A stretch of 64,000 nucleotides of DNA from Rhynchosporium graminicola (Eukaryota; Ascomycota; Leotiomycetes; Helotiales; Ploettnerulaceae): contig FJUW01000060.1 of the NCBI GenBank assembly GCA_900074885.1, positions 210,556 through 274,555 of the forward strand, given 5' to 3'. This document shows positions 35,576 through 48,357 of the stretch, piece after piece. The notes under the pieces are model-generated. The model saw nothing but the letters and a program-made list of their open reading frames with translations. It had not been told where the DNA came from and ran no database searches. Within the stretch, counting starts at the first letter, position 1; each line of letters opens with the position of its first letter. The position numbers and the translations under genes were made by a program.

Positions 35576-36548
35576 TTTTGACTTATCTGATGGATCTATT
35601 TACTTTTGTTGTGAGAAGTTGGGCTCGAGTTAGAAGGTGGTCTGAAATTGGAATGAGGATTGCTGTTGAGCTATCAATCTGGCAGACTCGATCTTACATA
35701 TTTCATGGCGAGACACATTGACCTTTTGGTGTCGGCGTAATTCTTACTTCACATCAGAGGTATTGCATGTTCAGCCGCGCCAAGCGGATGTACGGATTTC
35801 CAAAAAAGGGGACTCGCTTAATGTGTGACAGTGTCCTGTCGGGACGTCTTAGCGGATGTCCACTAGGTACGAAATGCGAGATCCGACTCGTCCGAGTGCC
35901 AGATGGTCGGGTCAAAAGTGTCTCAAACTTTCTCAGTGGAAGTAAACTGCCGGGATACAAATCTCTAGCTCAACATCTGGAGTGGTTATTCTAAACAGAT
36001 GAATAGATACTGTCTAAAGTTGTGACCGATGATTTTATTATGAACTATCTGAATGTCATACATCACTTGAACAACTCTGAAACTACGCGAGTCAGGTCAA
36101 TTTCGTGAGTATATTATATTTTCCATATAATTACAAAAGTATTACTTTAGTAACTTACGACTATTCAATAGCCGGACCGCCTCTTATGCGGTTATGCCTT
36201 GGGGGCTTGCAAACAAGTCCCGAACTAGATAGCTTTACTTAGTCGCGGAGAATTAAAAGGGATTCCCTGCTCTATCAGACGAGTTTAGCTAGTCTCGGAT
36301 ATCTGTTTAATATAATAATACCCTAGATATTCACCGATCTACGCTTTATTACTGCTCTATAATATAGGGAGTCCTTCGAACCCTCGTTGGAGGCCAGGAC
36401 TAAGTTATTACTAATAAAGCGGAGATACAAAGTCTCATATTGCTTTTGTTAATTATAATAATATAACATATGGCTATTAATAGTATCTTGAGACCTGCTT
36501 ACATCTCTAAGCGCTATCGCGTCGAGTCACTAGACCTCTATATCACTG
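35576..36548. other. Transition from gene island to repeats
   Basis: Promoter of the DJ-1 family gene, then about 350 bp of mixed composition (36,000-36,170). From about 36,170 there is an unusual GC-richer segment (GCCGGACCGCC..., GGGGGCTTGCAAACAAGTCC) that grades into TA-rich sequence before the family A LTR at 36,549. Overlapping 75-codon frames at 35,754-35,994 on both strands are not convincing. The GC-rich segment is probably part of an unrecognised repeat. Confidence 0.45.
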
Positions 36549-36756
36549 TGTAACGACACAAGACTTAAGGCGATATACGAGCAGGGATAAAATATATAGG
36601 GAGGCTAAGAGCGATCTTATATAGTCTACTACTAAGGAAATAAGAAGATAAGAAAGAAAGAAGAAGAGAAATAGAGTATAAGGCACCTTGTATATATACG
36701 CTAGTACTAGTCCGATACTATACCGAGTCGGTCGCTGATTATATCAGGGTGCCTAG
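36549..36756 (-). repeat. Solo LTR of Gypsy family A, left part
   Basis: 208 bp from TGTAACGACA, the least mutated family A terminus in the window, up to CCTAG where the family B element is inserted. It continues at 48,297. The two parts total 269 bp, the full LTR length. No family A internal sequence lies on either side, so this is a solo LTR; its outer flanks (CACTG and CTTAA) do not match. Confidence 0.85.
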
Positions 36757-36973
36757 TGTCACGGGGCGAATGCAAAGTATGCAGTGCAAAAGCTCGTCTA
36801 TATTATAAGGAGAATTAACTAAGGAGGGAAAGGAGGAATAAGAGTCTCCCTGCGAAGAAAAGATAATACCGCGGCCGCTAGTAGTAGTAGTATTAGAATA
36901 CATATAATAATACGTCAGGTACTAGCGTAAACGCCTTAAGCGTTAAGTATACTAATAGGTATAACTTGTTATA
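36757..36973 (-). repeat. Family B LTR (left, 3' LTR of a minus-strand element)
   Basis: 217 bp starting TGTCACGGGG; its inner end is RIP-changed (GTTATA where the partner has GTCACA). It contains the conserved block ATAATACCGCGGCCGCTA. Confidence 0.87.
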
Positions 36974-39900
36974 TTACCCCTCTCCCGTTTCGAGGTAGGG
37001 CTATCTTATCTATTCTTCTTATTTTACTTATTAAGTACTATAATAGTAATAAGAGCTACTTCCGGTTCTTATATTATTTATACGTAACTTATCTATTTAA
37101 TTAGATACTTCTTCTTTATTTAGCCTTCTTATCGAAAGGATCCTTCCGCTACGATTTATTTAACTTCGAACTCGTTTTTATCTACTACTAGTAATAATAA
37201 TAGCTATAAGTTATCTTATATTTAGCTCGGTAATAAGTTAGTAATAGCTAAGCGTAATAATTATATATGAAAAATATTATATATTCTTAGTGGTATATCT
37301 AAGTAGTAGCTATAAAACCCGACTACTTCGAGTGCTATATACCCAGCTTACTTTATATCGAGTTTCTTCGCGGGCCGATTCGTACGAATGTTCTATAGAC
37401 TTAACTAGACTTTATCTCCGATTTTAAACTCTAGGGCTTATTAGCGATAGTAATTAGTAACTTCTTCTTAAACTTATTATATTACTACTATTACTATCTA
37501 TACTTATTCTCTAGCGTCTTATAGCTTCTTTAAGATCATATCCGCCTTTTAAATAGATAAGTAGTTAGTAGTAATAGTAAGTTCATTTTCGATATCTAAA
37601 TCGACGTATTATATATAATAACTATAAGTTAGAAAGAAAGAGCTTACTCTTATTGATATAGTATCCTAATTATTAATTACTACTTCTACTAATATTAGTA
37701 TTAAACTAATCGTCTCATACGAAGTCTACGAATATATATAAATATATCTTTAATATCTAGTTTATCCTCTCTATAGAGCTATTAGTTTCCGGGTAGTAAG
37801 CTATAGAAAGGCGTCGTATAATCCTTAGTAAAGAATATATTCGTATCTATAATATTCCGACGAACTATTTCCCTTAGTCAGATATAGTTATATATAGTAG
37901 TACGTATTATCTATAGTAAATCTATATAAATTACTTTATTATAGCTTCTATATTAATTAATAGTAGTCTATTATATATAACTCCCTTTCTAAGCTAATTA
38001 GTAAATACGATTAAGTTAGTATATCTTTCACTTTCTAGAAGATCGATATTAAAATTAATAGAAATTTCTTATTAAATCTAATCTAGTAATAGTAATAGCT
38101 TAAGGAATCCTTACTTTTAGTCTTATTATATCTTATTCCTTCTATAAGTATTATAGTTCCGAACGAACCTTCTTATATCTTCTGATATCTATAGCTAGAA
38201 GAACTACTTACTTATAATAATAGTAATGAAATCTTATTCTAAGTATTTATATATCTTAGTATTATATATCGCTTAGATTAACTTTATATATAGTTCGTCG
38301 GAATCAGGTACTTATAATCTGCCTCGGAATTATAGTTTACCCGCTTCTAATAGTAAGTACTCTAATACTAATACTTTTAACTTTAGCGTAATAAGGAATA
38401 CGCGCTACTTATCGCGTACTACTTTAGCTACTCCCTAGTATATACTATTAGCTTATTCCGCTTATAACTAGAATTCCTTAACTATTATAAAGATAGTAGC
38501 AGTAGTATTATTATCCGAGGCAGCTTTATTAACTACTTTAAGTTCTTTAACTTATAAGGATTCGTTCTATAGTCGTAAGGCTTCTTCCTCTTCTTAGTGT
38601 CTTCGATCTTATTATATTATAACTAGAGCTACTACTACTATCCCTTATAGTAGTAGTAGTTCTCGTAGTACCTTTAGCTTAATTAGTTAGACTAACTAGT
38701 ACTAGAGTCGTTCGTCTTCCATACTATAAGGTATATCTATTCGTATTATAAGAATACGGCTGCGCGCTTGTTTGAATATAACTAATCGTATAATCAAACT
38801 ATAAGAGAAGTAGTAGCTTTTATATTTACCGCTCTATAAGCTATTATACTATTATAAAATACTCGAGGTTCTTATAATTAGTACTAATATAGAATTCTTA
38901 TACGCTTTTTAATTCGTATTACTATTCCTTAAGGTAATATATAATTACTAATATTTCCTTATTATAGATTTTATAATTATATTTAGCTAAAGCGTTTTTC
39001 TTCGAGAAGAATACGTAAAGTCGTAAGTATCTTTAGTTATCGAATTATATAAGTACCTCTCTTACTACTTATCTAGAAGAGTCTATTCCGAGTATTATTT
39101 CTCAGTTAGGGTTAAATTATACTAGTATAAGTCTAGTAGTAAATATATCTTTTAACTTCTTAAATACTTTATCTGCAGCTTTATCTTACTATTATAGCTA
39201 GTCCTTATAAGTAAGCTATATTAATAGTAATATAATTATTAAGTAATCTTTAATAAACGTCCGGTAGAAATTCGCAAATCTTAAGAAGCTTTATACTCCT
39301 TTTACTAAGGTCGGGAGTTCTTATTCTCGAATCGCTTATACTTTCTTAGGGTCTATTTAAATACTATCTTTTATATTAATTATAGGCCTAAGGTTTTTAT
39401 TATTTATACTTCGAATTCGTACTTATCGATATCTAGTTATAGTCTAGCCTCGCGTAATCTTATTTTAACTTTCGCTACTTACTTTCGATAGTAGTAATAG
39501 TTACTATCTATATAAATTAGGATATTATTAATATAAGTAGAATAGAATTCGTTTAAGTAGTTACGTAAAGCTTAATTAATATATCTTTAAAATATATTTA
39601 GAGTATTTATAAGTCTAAAAGGAGTTATTAGCTACTCGTATAGATTATATCTTATACGAAAAGCTATCTTCTATTTATCGCTAATAGTAACACGTATCTT
39701 ATAGAAAGTAATAGTAATATCTAGTTTCTTAAACTATTTCGCTTTCCTTATATTCCGAAGAGTCTTATAGATTAGTAATAGTAAGTATCGATCCTTCTTC
39801 GTAATTCGATTCAACTTATAGTAATTAATATAAAATTATAGCTCGCTTCGTAGTTTCTTTACGAATAAGATAAAGGTAATAGCAGGCGAGTTACTTACTA

Positions 39901-40146
39901 GAATAAATCTCTTATTAAGAAGCTTTATAAGAGTCTTTTATAGTACCATGAGTTTATCGTAAGATGTATTACATAAGAGGCCCTAAGGTACTATAAGTTC
40001 CTTATTATTATATACTTCGAGTTCAATCTTATAGTCGATCCCGGGACCTTGTAATAATAGTAATATATCTATCTTCTTATTATCGTATAAATCGAAGTAC
40101 TTATATAACTAATTAAAGAGTTTCGCTCGCGAGTTAGCCTTTATCT

Positions 40147-40377
40147 TGTTACGGTCCATACCATAACGGCCTCAGGCTCCTAGGCATCATAGCAGGCAGG
40201 GCTAGCGGGATGCGATTAGCGCGTACTAGAGGATGATTAGTTAGTATAGCCCTACGGTTATACCTAGAGAGAGAGTCGAGAGTAGAAACCTCCTCTCTAT
40301 CTTTTCTTCCCTTTACTTAGCGTACCCTTAAGGGCGAATATAACTTGTTATCTACTCCTTATGCTTCTGCTATAATA
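40147..40377 (+). repeat. Family C 5' LTR
   Basis: 231 bp; starts TGTTACGG. The end reads TATAATA where the 3' copy reads CGTAACA, a RIP-type difference. Confidence 0.9.
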
Positions 40378-43300
40378 TAAGAAAAGATTAATTACCTCGC
40401 TAGGAAGTAGTAATATCTATTTAGAAGCCTTGAAGCTAGTACTACTTTCTTAGTACGATTTCTACGACTTCTACCCTACTTATACTCGATAACTTCGACT
40501 ATACGCGCTATCTACTTCTATACCTTAGAAGTAGAGTGTTTCAGAGAAAGCTGAACTCCCTCCCTTAATTAGTACTACCTCTATAGTATAATTCTACTAA
40601 AAAACCCTATTGCGATATTTTTTGCGCCTTTAGCCTCGTGCTCAGCCTTACGTATCCTCGACCTTAAACCCTCCGAACCTCTATAACTTCTGCGAAGCTC
40701 CCTCTTACGATTCTAACTCTATATATACCTATAAGAAGAGAACTCGATAGCCGAAGTAAAAGTAAACTAGTAAAAGGAATCTAAAGTGAACTTAATTAGT
40801 AACCTCCTGATACCTTAAATATATACTCTACTAAGGGACTTTAAGAACGTGCTTACTCTCGCGCTATATTAATCTTCACCCCTTTAAATAGGTTACTATT
40901 AAGCTTTAGGTCCCTCTTAAGCGCGTTTTTTAGCTATAGCGGGCCCTCTTATATATAACCGCGCCGAAGCACTCGAGAGCTCTCTATACTAGATAGACTC
41001 GGGTTCTTCGAACAGAAGAGGAAGAGCGAAAGCGTATTAGTAGAGGATATCGTTAGGAATACTATTAAGAGTAATCTAATAAAAGAAGAAATAGCGTTAA
41101 GCTCTAATAGCGATAGTAATAACGATTTCGAGAACGCTACTAAGGTACTTATACCTTATCCCGAGTTACTAAAGTTAATTATTAATACTACTATTACCCC
41201 TTTATAACTTATATTACCTCTAATCTTTCCTACTTCGGAAACACGAAGTGCTATACTCACTCCTTAAACCGAAACCGACTCTTAGCTAGAATTTACGATA
41301 GCGCCTCTCGGTTTCTCAGATAAGTAGATATAAGTTATAAATACTACTATTACTACTACTATAACCGCTGCTCTCGCTCTAGAGGCTAACGCTAATACTA
41401 CTAGGAAGTCACGATCTCTTACTATAGACCTCTAACTTGCTATAGATCACTTTCTTCTAAAGCTCGATAACGCTATAAAAGCTATCGAGTCTTACTGAGT
41501 TAAGTTCCCTCGCCTCCTTTTTACTGATTATAATAGTGAGATTAAGTACGATACGTGGAAGATAGATATAAAGCTCTTTTTAGAAGAATATTCTAGTAAC
41601 TTCCTCGCTAGCGATATATAAGTTAAAGCTTACTTTAAGTGTACTAGAGGAGAAGCTAAGACTATTATCCTCTAATATATAGATACTAGCGCTAATAGCT
41701 AATTCAAGACCGCTTCTAACGTCCTTAGAGGTTTAGATTAGCGCTTCTTTAATTATAATCGTATCTAGCGTACTAAAGCTACTTACGAGAACCTGAAGAA
41801 AGCTGGAAATATAACTTATAATTAGTTCCGAGTTAAGTTTACTAACTTTACTATTACTAGTAAGATCTCTAGAGATAGATAGTTTAAGGATATCTTAAAG
41901 AAGATCTCTCCTGCCCTAAAGGCTTATATTATAGCTGAAAAGTATAAGATAGATAGTAATTATAACCTCCTCGACGAGTACTTAGCTATTATAGATCGCG
42001 AGTCTCGTAATATTACTACTGAAGAGAACCTTATTAAGAAGATAGCTCTTACTATTACTACTCCCGCTAGAACTCTAGGTATTCTTAAGAGAGAGACCCC
42101 TTTCGGTATCGAACGTGCTACTAAGAGTAGCTCTTAGATCGACGATTATACTACTAAGTTAGCTGCACGATTTACTCCTAAGACTCGTGATCCCGGATCA
42201 CGAGTATCTCATATTCCTACTACTACTGATACTTATCGCCTCTATAAGAAGAAAGGTTATTAGGCTCGCGAATACTCTAATGCTATAAAGATTACCGAGA
42301 TAACTAGTTAGTTAGTAGAAGACGTTATTACTATATATAGCGAGGCGGATGATAACGCTGATATCTCTCCTTAAGTAGAGATCGATAAGCTATTAAAAAA
42401 CTGCTAAGCTATAGAATAGTCTTACTCTATAGTAAACGCCTCGATCTATAGAATAACTTAAATACTGATTTCTGTTCTCTCGCTAAAGGGAAATAATTCC
42501 TAGTTAATATAGAACTAGGAAGAAATAGATTATTTATTAAAACAGAAGCTTATATCGATAGTAGAGTAAATATCTTTAGAGCTCTACGTACCTTAGTTAC
42601 TCTTAAACTTCGTAATCTCTTAAGTATTAATTTCCTTACTCTCCTAAAACCTATTACTCTAACTAGCTATAATAGATAGGCCGGTGCCGCTATTATATAT
42701 GTAATTCTCCTTACTCTTACTATCGATCGACGCTATATTAACTTCCCTTTCTTAATTACTAACTTAGGAAATAACGATATATTAATTAGCTATAAATTCA
42801 TAGAGTACTACGAACTCAGGTAAAACTACTACTAACGTATAAAAAATCGCTTAGAATAGCCGATAGATATGCCCTTAGTACGCTATTACGATAAGCGTTT
42901 AAAATTACTACTTTCTCTAGATATTAAGATAGTAAATCTATAGTACTAATTAGACTAATAATAACAAGATACTTTAATAGATTAAGAGGTCGCCGGAATA
43001 CTAGCTCCTATATAATCTATATAAGCTAGGAAGGAGAAACGCTTATCTGCTTTTATAAGAGAGTTAAAAGGTAGCCTTTATACTATAAACGAGTTACTAG
43101 TAAAGCACGAGCTAGTAAATAACCCTTTCTAAACTCGTGATCCCGGATTATAAGAGGAGGAAAATACTGCTCGTAAGGAAGCGGCCCGAAGCAAGATTAA
43201 TATCGCTATAGCTTATAAAGCTAGGAGATAGCTATATAAGACTAATATTAATTAAATCTCCGCGGCTATTATATATAACTTCTACTTATATCGAAAACAC

Positions 43301-45914
43301 TAAATAAGAGTAATAGATCAGAGGTTTTCGTTACTTCCTTAAAAGAAATCTAAGACGAGATCTAATATCGTGAAAGTAACTAAGTAGCTAATACTATCGA
43401 GTTATACGCTCTCGACGAAGGTCTATCTTCCGAGTAAGCTAGAGAAGCTAAGTACTTCTAGAATAACGAGCTAATAAAGGAATAGCTTCTTGCTAAATAA
43501 AAGGAATTTGAAGGATTATTCTCTACTAGAGCTTCTGACGACCTAGTAGTAAGAAGACTTATAGTCGACTATAAGATTAAGCTTACCGGGGAGAATACTT
43601 TAACTACAGAGCCTCTACGATATAAGCCTAATAAGTATCTTACTGAAGCTAAACGATATATCACCGAGAACCTCTATAAAAGCTTTATCGCACTATCTAA
43701 TACTCCTTAGGCCGCACTAATCCTAATAGCTAAAAAAGCGAGTAGTGGGCTACGATTCTATATTAACTTTCGGAAGCTAAACGAGCTTACTTAGAAGGAC
43801 TTATACTCTATTCTATTAATCGATAAGATAATAGTACGAATCTCTAAGGCGAAAATCTTCACGAAGGTCGATATTTAGTAGGCGTTTCATAAAATCCGTA
43901 TATCGAAAGATTCTGAAGATTTTATTATCCTTCGCACTCGATACGGAATATATAAGTATAAAGTGCTTCCCTTCGGCCTTATAAATAGGCTAGCTACTTT
44001 TCAGCGTTTTATTAATAATATATTAATAGAGCACTTAGACGACTTCTGCTTAGCGTATTTAGACGATATCTTAATCTATTTAGACTTAGAGGCAGAGCAC
44101 GATATCTACGTACGAAAGATTCTCGAGATTCTACGGGCCTACGGCCTTTAAGCCGATATTAAGAAGTCTGAATTCGGTATTACCTATACGAAGTTTCTTA
44201 GATTTATTATTAGAGTTAATAGAATCGAAGTCGACCCTAAGAAGATCGAAGTTATTAAGAACTAGGAATATGCTAATAATATCTATAGTATATAAAGTTA
44301 CCTTAGTTTCTATAACTTCTACTAACGATTTATTAAAGACTATAGTAGTATTTATTACCTTTTTACTTTCCTTACCGGGAAAGATATCCCTTTTCGCTTT
44401 AGAAATAAGTATTGAGAAGCTTAAGAGCGCTTCTATTAAGCTCTCTAATCGGCCCTGATTCTATATTACTACGATCTCTTTAAGGAAACTAGACTTGAAA
44501 TCGACTCTTCTGATAGAGTAGTAGCTAGCGTGCTCTTATAACTTTAAGATAATAGTATATTTTATCTAGTCAGTTTCTTCTTAAAGACTATAATCGATAT
44601 AGAGCTAAATTACTTAATATATAATAAAGAGCTCTTAGTGATCTTCTGTTCCTTTGAATAGTATAAGCCGGAGCTACTAGGTGCACAGAAGACAGTCCAT
44701 GTCTATATAGATTACTATACCTTAGAGTATTTTATAATAATAAAAGACCTTAATGTATAATAAGCGAGATAAGCTGAATTCTTTACTTAATTCTACTTTA
44801 AGATTATATACTAAACAGGGATTATAAATACTCTAGCTAATACGCTATTATGCTATAATCAGGACCTCTCTCCGCTAGAAGCTAGAAAGCGGGCACTTCG
44901 GAACTAATAGCTAATCCTAAACGATAAGATTAGTAATAAAGTGCTTTAAGACCTCTAGGACTCGCTTATAATTACTAAGTTCTATTACGAGCTTTCCCTG
45001 ATAGGAACTCCTAAGACTTTCCTATAAGCTAAAACCCGTGACCTTAGCTTATTAGTAGAATTACCTACGAGTAAAGACAAAGAGTTCCTTATAGGGGAAG
45101 CTCTTGATACTACTGCTATAGTTACTTACGATATCGAGAACTATAATATTATCGACTAAGTCTTTTTAGCTAATAAGTATAAGGGGCGAGCCCCAGGATT
45201 AAGCACCGGCGATGCCTGTGCTTACTAAGCCTAGCGGCACCCGCATGTTTTCCCTCGGAGCTAGGCTAGAACCTGACTCTCTCCTATATCGAACTTCTTG
45301 AATACTACACTTAACTATCTGCGTACGCGTTACTTACCCGTGATATTAAGTTCGATTAAATAACTAGCTCCCGTAGCCTAGCTAATAGAAGTGCTAGAAA
45401 AGGTAAGGGAGAGTTAGAAACTTAAGCTACCGGAGGAATAGTAAATCTATCCTGTTTTCTACTTATACTCGCTACGTAAGTATACCGAAAACCTACTACT
45501 AGGATAAGTATAATAAGCACTAGTACTAATTTAGCTACTTCCGGAGTAAGATAAGTAGGAGATCGAAACTGTTTTAAGCTTAAGGGTCTCTCGTAGTACC
45601 TTATAGTACTAAATTAAGTAGATAGGAGCTGATAACGATCTCGAATAGTACTCTTGCTTAGACGCTATAATAGCCTCTTACTTACTTAAGTGTTTCTACC
45701 TGCGATACCTAGTAGTAAAAGGACTACTACGACTCCTCCCGAAGTGGCTAGAGGCGTATAATAATAGTATTAATAACTATAGCGAATTAGAGGACGATAT
45801 ACCTATAATAGCTACTGCTTGTATATAGTTCTTCAAGAGAGAGGGAGGGAATTAGCGTTTTTACCGGATTTTTCAAGCTTCGAGGACGAAGCCCTTCTCG
45901 GAAGGGGGGGGTAG

Positions 45915-46145
45915 TATTACGGTCTATACTATAACGGCCTCAGGCTCCTAGGTATCATAGCAAGCAGGGCTAGCGGGATGCGATTAGCGCGTACTAGAGG
46001 ATGATTAGTTAGTATAGCCCTACGGTTATACCTAGAGAGAGAGTCGAGAGTAGAAACCTCCTCTCTATCTTTTCTTCCCTTTACTTAGCGCACCCTTAAG
46101 GGCGAATACAACTCGTTGTCTACTCCTTGTGCCTCTGCCGTAACA
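45915..46145 (+). repeat. Family C 3' LTR
   Basis: 231 bp, ending CCGTAACA, the reverse complement of the TGTTACGG start of the 5' copy. A purine-rich tract (GAAGGGGGGGGTAG) lies immediately upstream at about 45,901-45,914 and fits a plus-strand primer site. Confidence 0.9.
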
Positions 46146-48074
46146 TATCTTTAATATAAGAGCTTTCTAGATATCTTTTATACTTATAATGAATACTTAT
46201 ACTTTCTTATATAGCCGTCCTCGAGTAAGCCTATTAAATACTACTACTAATACTACGAAGTAGTCTAGCTCGCATTTCGGCTTCTATACTTAGTTGCGTA
46301 AGGTCGTAGTAATAGTATTAATATAATATCGTGACTTCGAGGCGATTATATATATATTATTCTTCTTAAACTATAATAGTCCTAAAATCAGATTATAGTC
46401 TTCTAAGCGTAATACTATATAGAAGAAAGCCCTAGCTTCCTTATACTTATCGATATCTATCTCTATAACTACTACTTCTATAATATGACTTCTTTCTCTT
46501 TCGAACGAACCTATTTTAATAAGGGAAACAAGGAAACTCTAAAAACAATAGTAAGTAGTAAAGCGAGAATTAATAATACTATATAAAAAGCACTTAGTAT
46601 TAGGTAAAGTCTTAGCGTAATACTTTTTATTAATTATTATAAATACTAAGAAAAGAGCTCTATTTATTATATCTTTAAACTAACCTTAAGCTTCTACTAC
46701 TACTACCTAATTAACCTCCTTTTACTTCTATTAGCGATTTTAAATAGAAGCTATTCTTTTCTTAAGCTCTCTAACTTAGAGCTCGATCCTTCTATCTTAA
46801 CTTCCTTCGGCTTCGACTTCTTTATCTTTATCTTAGCTATTACTACTTAGCTTTTCTTCTTCTTAATTATAGTAAGTTTTATATAATAGTTATAAACTAT
46901 ATATCTATCTTATCTATAGTAGAATTAAAGCTACTCTGCTTTCTATCTCTCGATCTCTATAGAGCTTACTTATTAGGGTTCCTTTTTTATTATTATAACT
47001 ATAGTAGTAATAAGAGTTACTTCTTAATCTATCGAGTCTATTACTTATTAGTCTATCTTAAGAGACTACTCTTATATTTATATCTATTAGTCTACTCTAG
47101 CTGATAGCTTCTTAACTTCGGCTAGCTAGTTACTAATTATATATAATTACGAATAGTACTCTTCGTACGATTATTCTTCCTTTATATTAATAATACTACG
47201 GACTAAGATAATAGTAATAGTAGCTTTTAAGTAACTCTTCTTAATTATATCTAATTAATCTTATTCTTCTGCTTCGAGGATTAGCTAATTGAAATTATTA
47301 AGGAATTCGTTTAAAGGATAAGTTCTTTACTTAACCTTATTTAGCTAGCTTATAGCTTTCTATTAGTAGTAAGAGTCGCGAAAAGTAATAATTATCTATT
47401 AAAATAGCTCTTCGATTATTAACTGCCCTTATTATTAGGTAAAGCTTATCTATAAGTAAATTCGGCTTATAACTTTACTTAAGAGATAGCTAAACGCGTA
47501 CTATATTCGTTCTCTCTTATTACTTATAGTAGTAGTATTAATCTCTAGCTTCGCTCGTAAGATACTCTCGAATTAGAAGTATAAGGCTAGGTCAGTATTA
47601 TCGAACTTTTCGGATTTTAGTATATATTACTTTATAGCTATAATTAGCTTCAGATTTATCGACTATATTATATTATTTAGAGTTAGTACTACTAGTAGCA
47701 ATAGCTATATATTTTGTTATTTTATAGCTTCGATCCTACTAGCTGAAGTAGCTATCGAACTTACTTATTATACTACTAGCTTAGTAACTTATCGTCTTTA
47801 TACCTCGAAGGTATCTAGTAGCTATTAGAGAGGCTATTCTTCTGCTATCGTGAACCGTATATCTTAGCGTTATCGTAATTACTACTTGTATAATAGTCGT
47901 ATGAATAGCCGGATCTACTATATATAGTCCGAGGCGTCTATCTTTATATCGTAGGTATATATATAGTAATAATAAGGCTAGAGTACTAGCTTTCTTATGT
48001 ACGCGTATTATCTACTGCTTAAAAGCAGATCCTCCTTTATTTAACTAAGAATATTAGGAATAAATTAATTCTAA

Positions 48075-48291
48075 TATTATAAGGCGAGTATAAAATATAT
48101 AATATAAAAGCTTATCTATTTTATAAGGAGAATTAACTAAGGAAGGAAAGGAGGAATAAGAGTCTCCCTTCGAAGAAAAGATAATACCGCGGCCGCTAAT
48201 AGCAGTAGTATTAGAATACGTATAATAATACGTCAGGTACTAGTATAGACGCCTTAGGCGTTAAGCATACTAACGGGTGCAACCCGTCACA
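48075..48291 (-). repeat. Family B LTR (right, 5' LTR of a minus-strand element)
   Basis: 217 bp, equal in length to the left copy and colinear with it, ending CCCGTCACA before the target duplication CCTAG. Many differences between the two copies are C/T or G/A transitions. Confidence 0.87.
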
Positions 48292-48296
48292 CCTAG

Positions 48297-48357
48297 AAAC
48301 TCGGGTCCCGGTCCTTATCCTTCTACTTATATGACCTTCAGGTAAGCTATCATCATA
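48297..48357 (-). repeat. Solo LTR of Gypsy family A, right part
   Basis: 61 bp completing the LTR interrupted at 36,756. It matches the last part of the family A LTRs, including the CAGGTAAGCTATCATCATA end. Confidence 0.82.

Larger units (their letters stand above)
40147..46145 (+). mobile_element. Ty3/Gypsy chromovirus-like family C element, nested in family B
   Basis: 5,999 bp with two 231-bp LTRs and a perfect target duplication TATCT (40,142-40,146 and 46,146-46,150). Plus strand. Gag at about 41,480-42,300 ends in a zinc-knuckle-like stretch (about 42,230-42,275) in which expected Cys codons have become Tyr codons. Reverse transcriptase spans about 43,620-44,150 with LPFGL and an intact YLDDILIY (44,056-44,079); RNase H is at about 44,460-44,870. 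A chromodomain-like remnant lies at about 45,540-45,760 (SRSTL, GADNDLE, SYLLKCFYLRY). Between them only about 0.65 kb remains, with no recognisable HHCC or DDE integrase core, so the element appears internally deleted as well as RIP-damaged. Confidence 0.9.
36757..48291 (-). mobile_element. Ty3/Gypsy family B element, split by a nested family C element
   Basis: Bounded by two 217-bp LTRs and a perfect 5-bp target duplication CCTAG (36,752-36,756 and 48,292-48,296). Without the nested element and its duplication it is about 5.5 kb. Coding strand is minus: reverse transcriptase remnants read on the minus strand of about 39,240-39,910 (FVKKLRSEL, YKLNRITKKDRY, FKKLDI). The conserved catalytic YxDD site reads YINN at about 39,522-39,536, as expected from RIP turning GAY into AAY. 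RNase H/integrase should lie at about 37,300-38,900 and gag at about 46,500-48,000, but stops are everywhere and I cannot delimit them. Not functional. Confidence 0.88.

Noticed and set aside
35754..35994. Two overlapping ~70-codon frames near the DJ-1 promoter
   Set aside because: They are antisense shadows of each other with no motif; they sit in promoter DNA.
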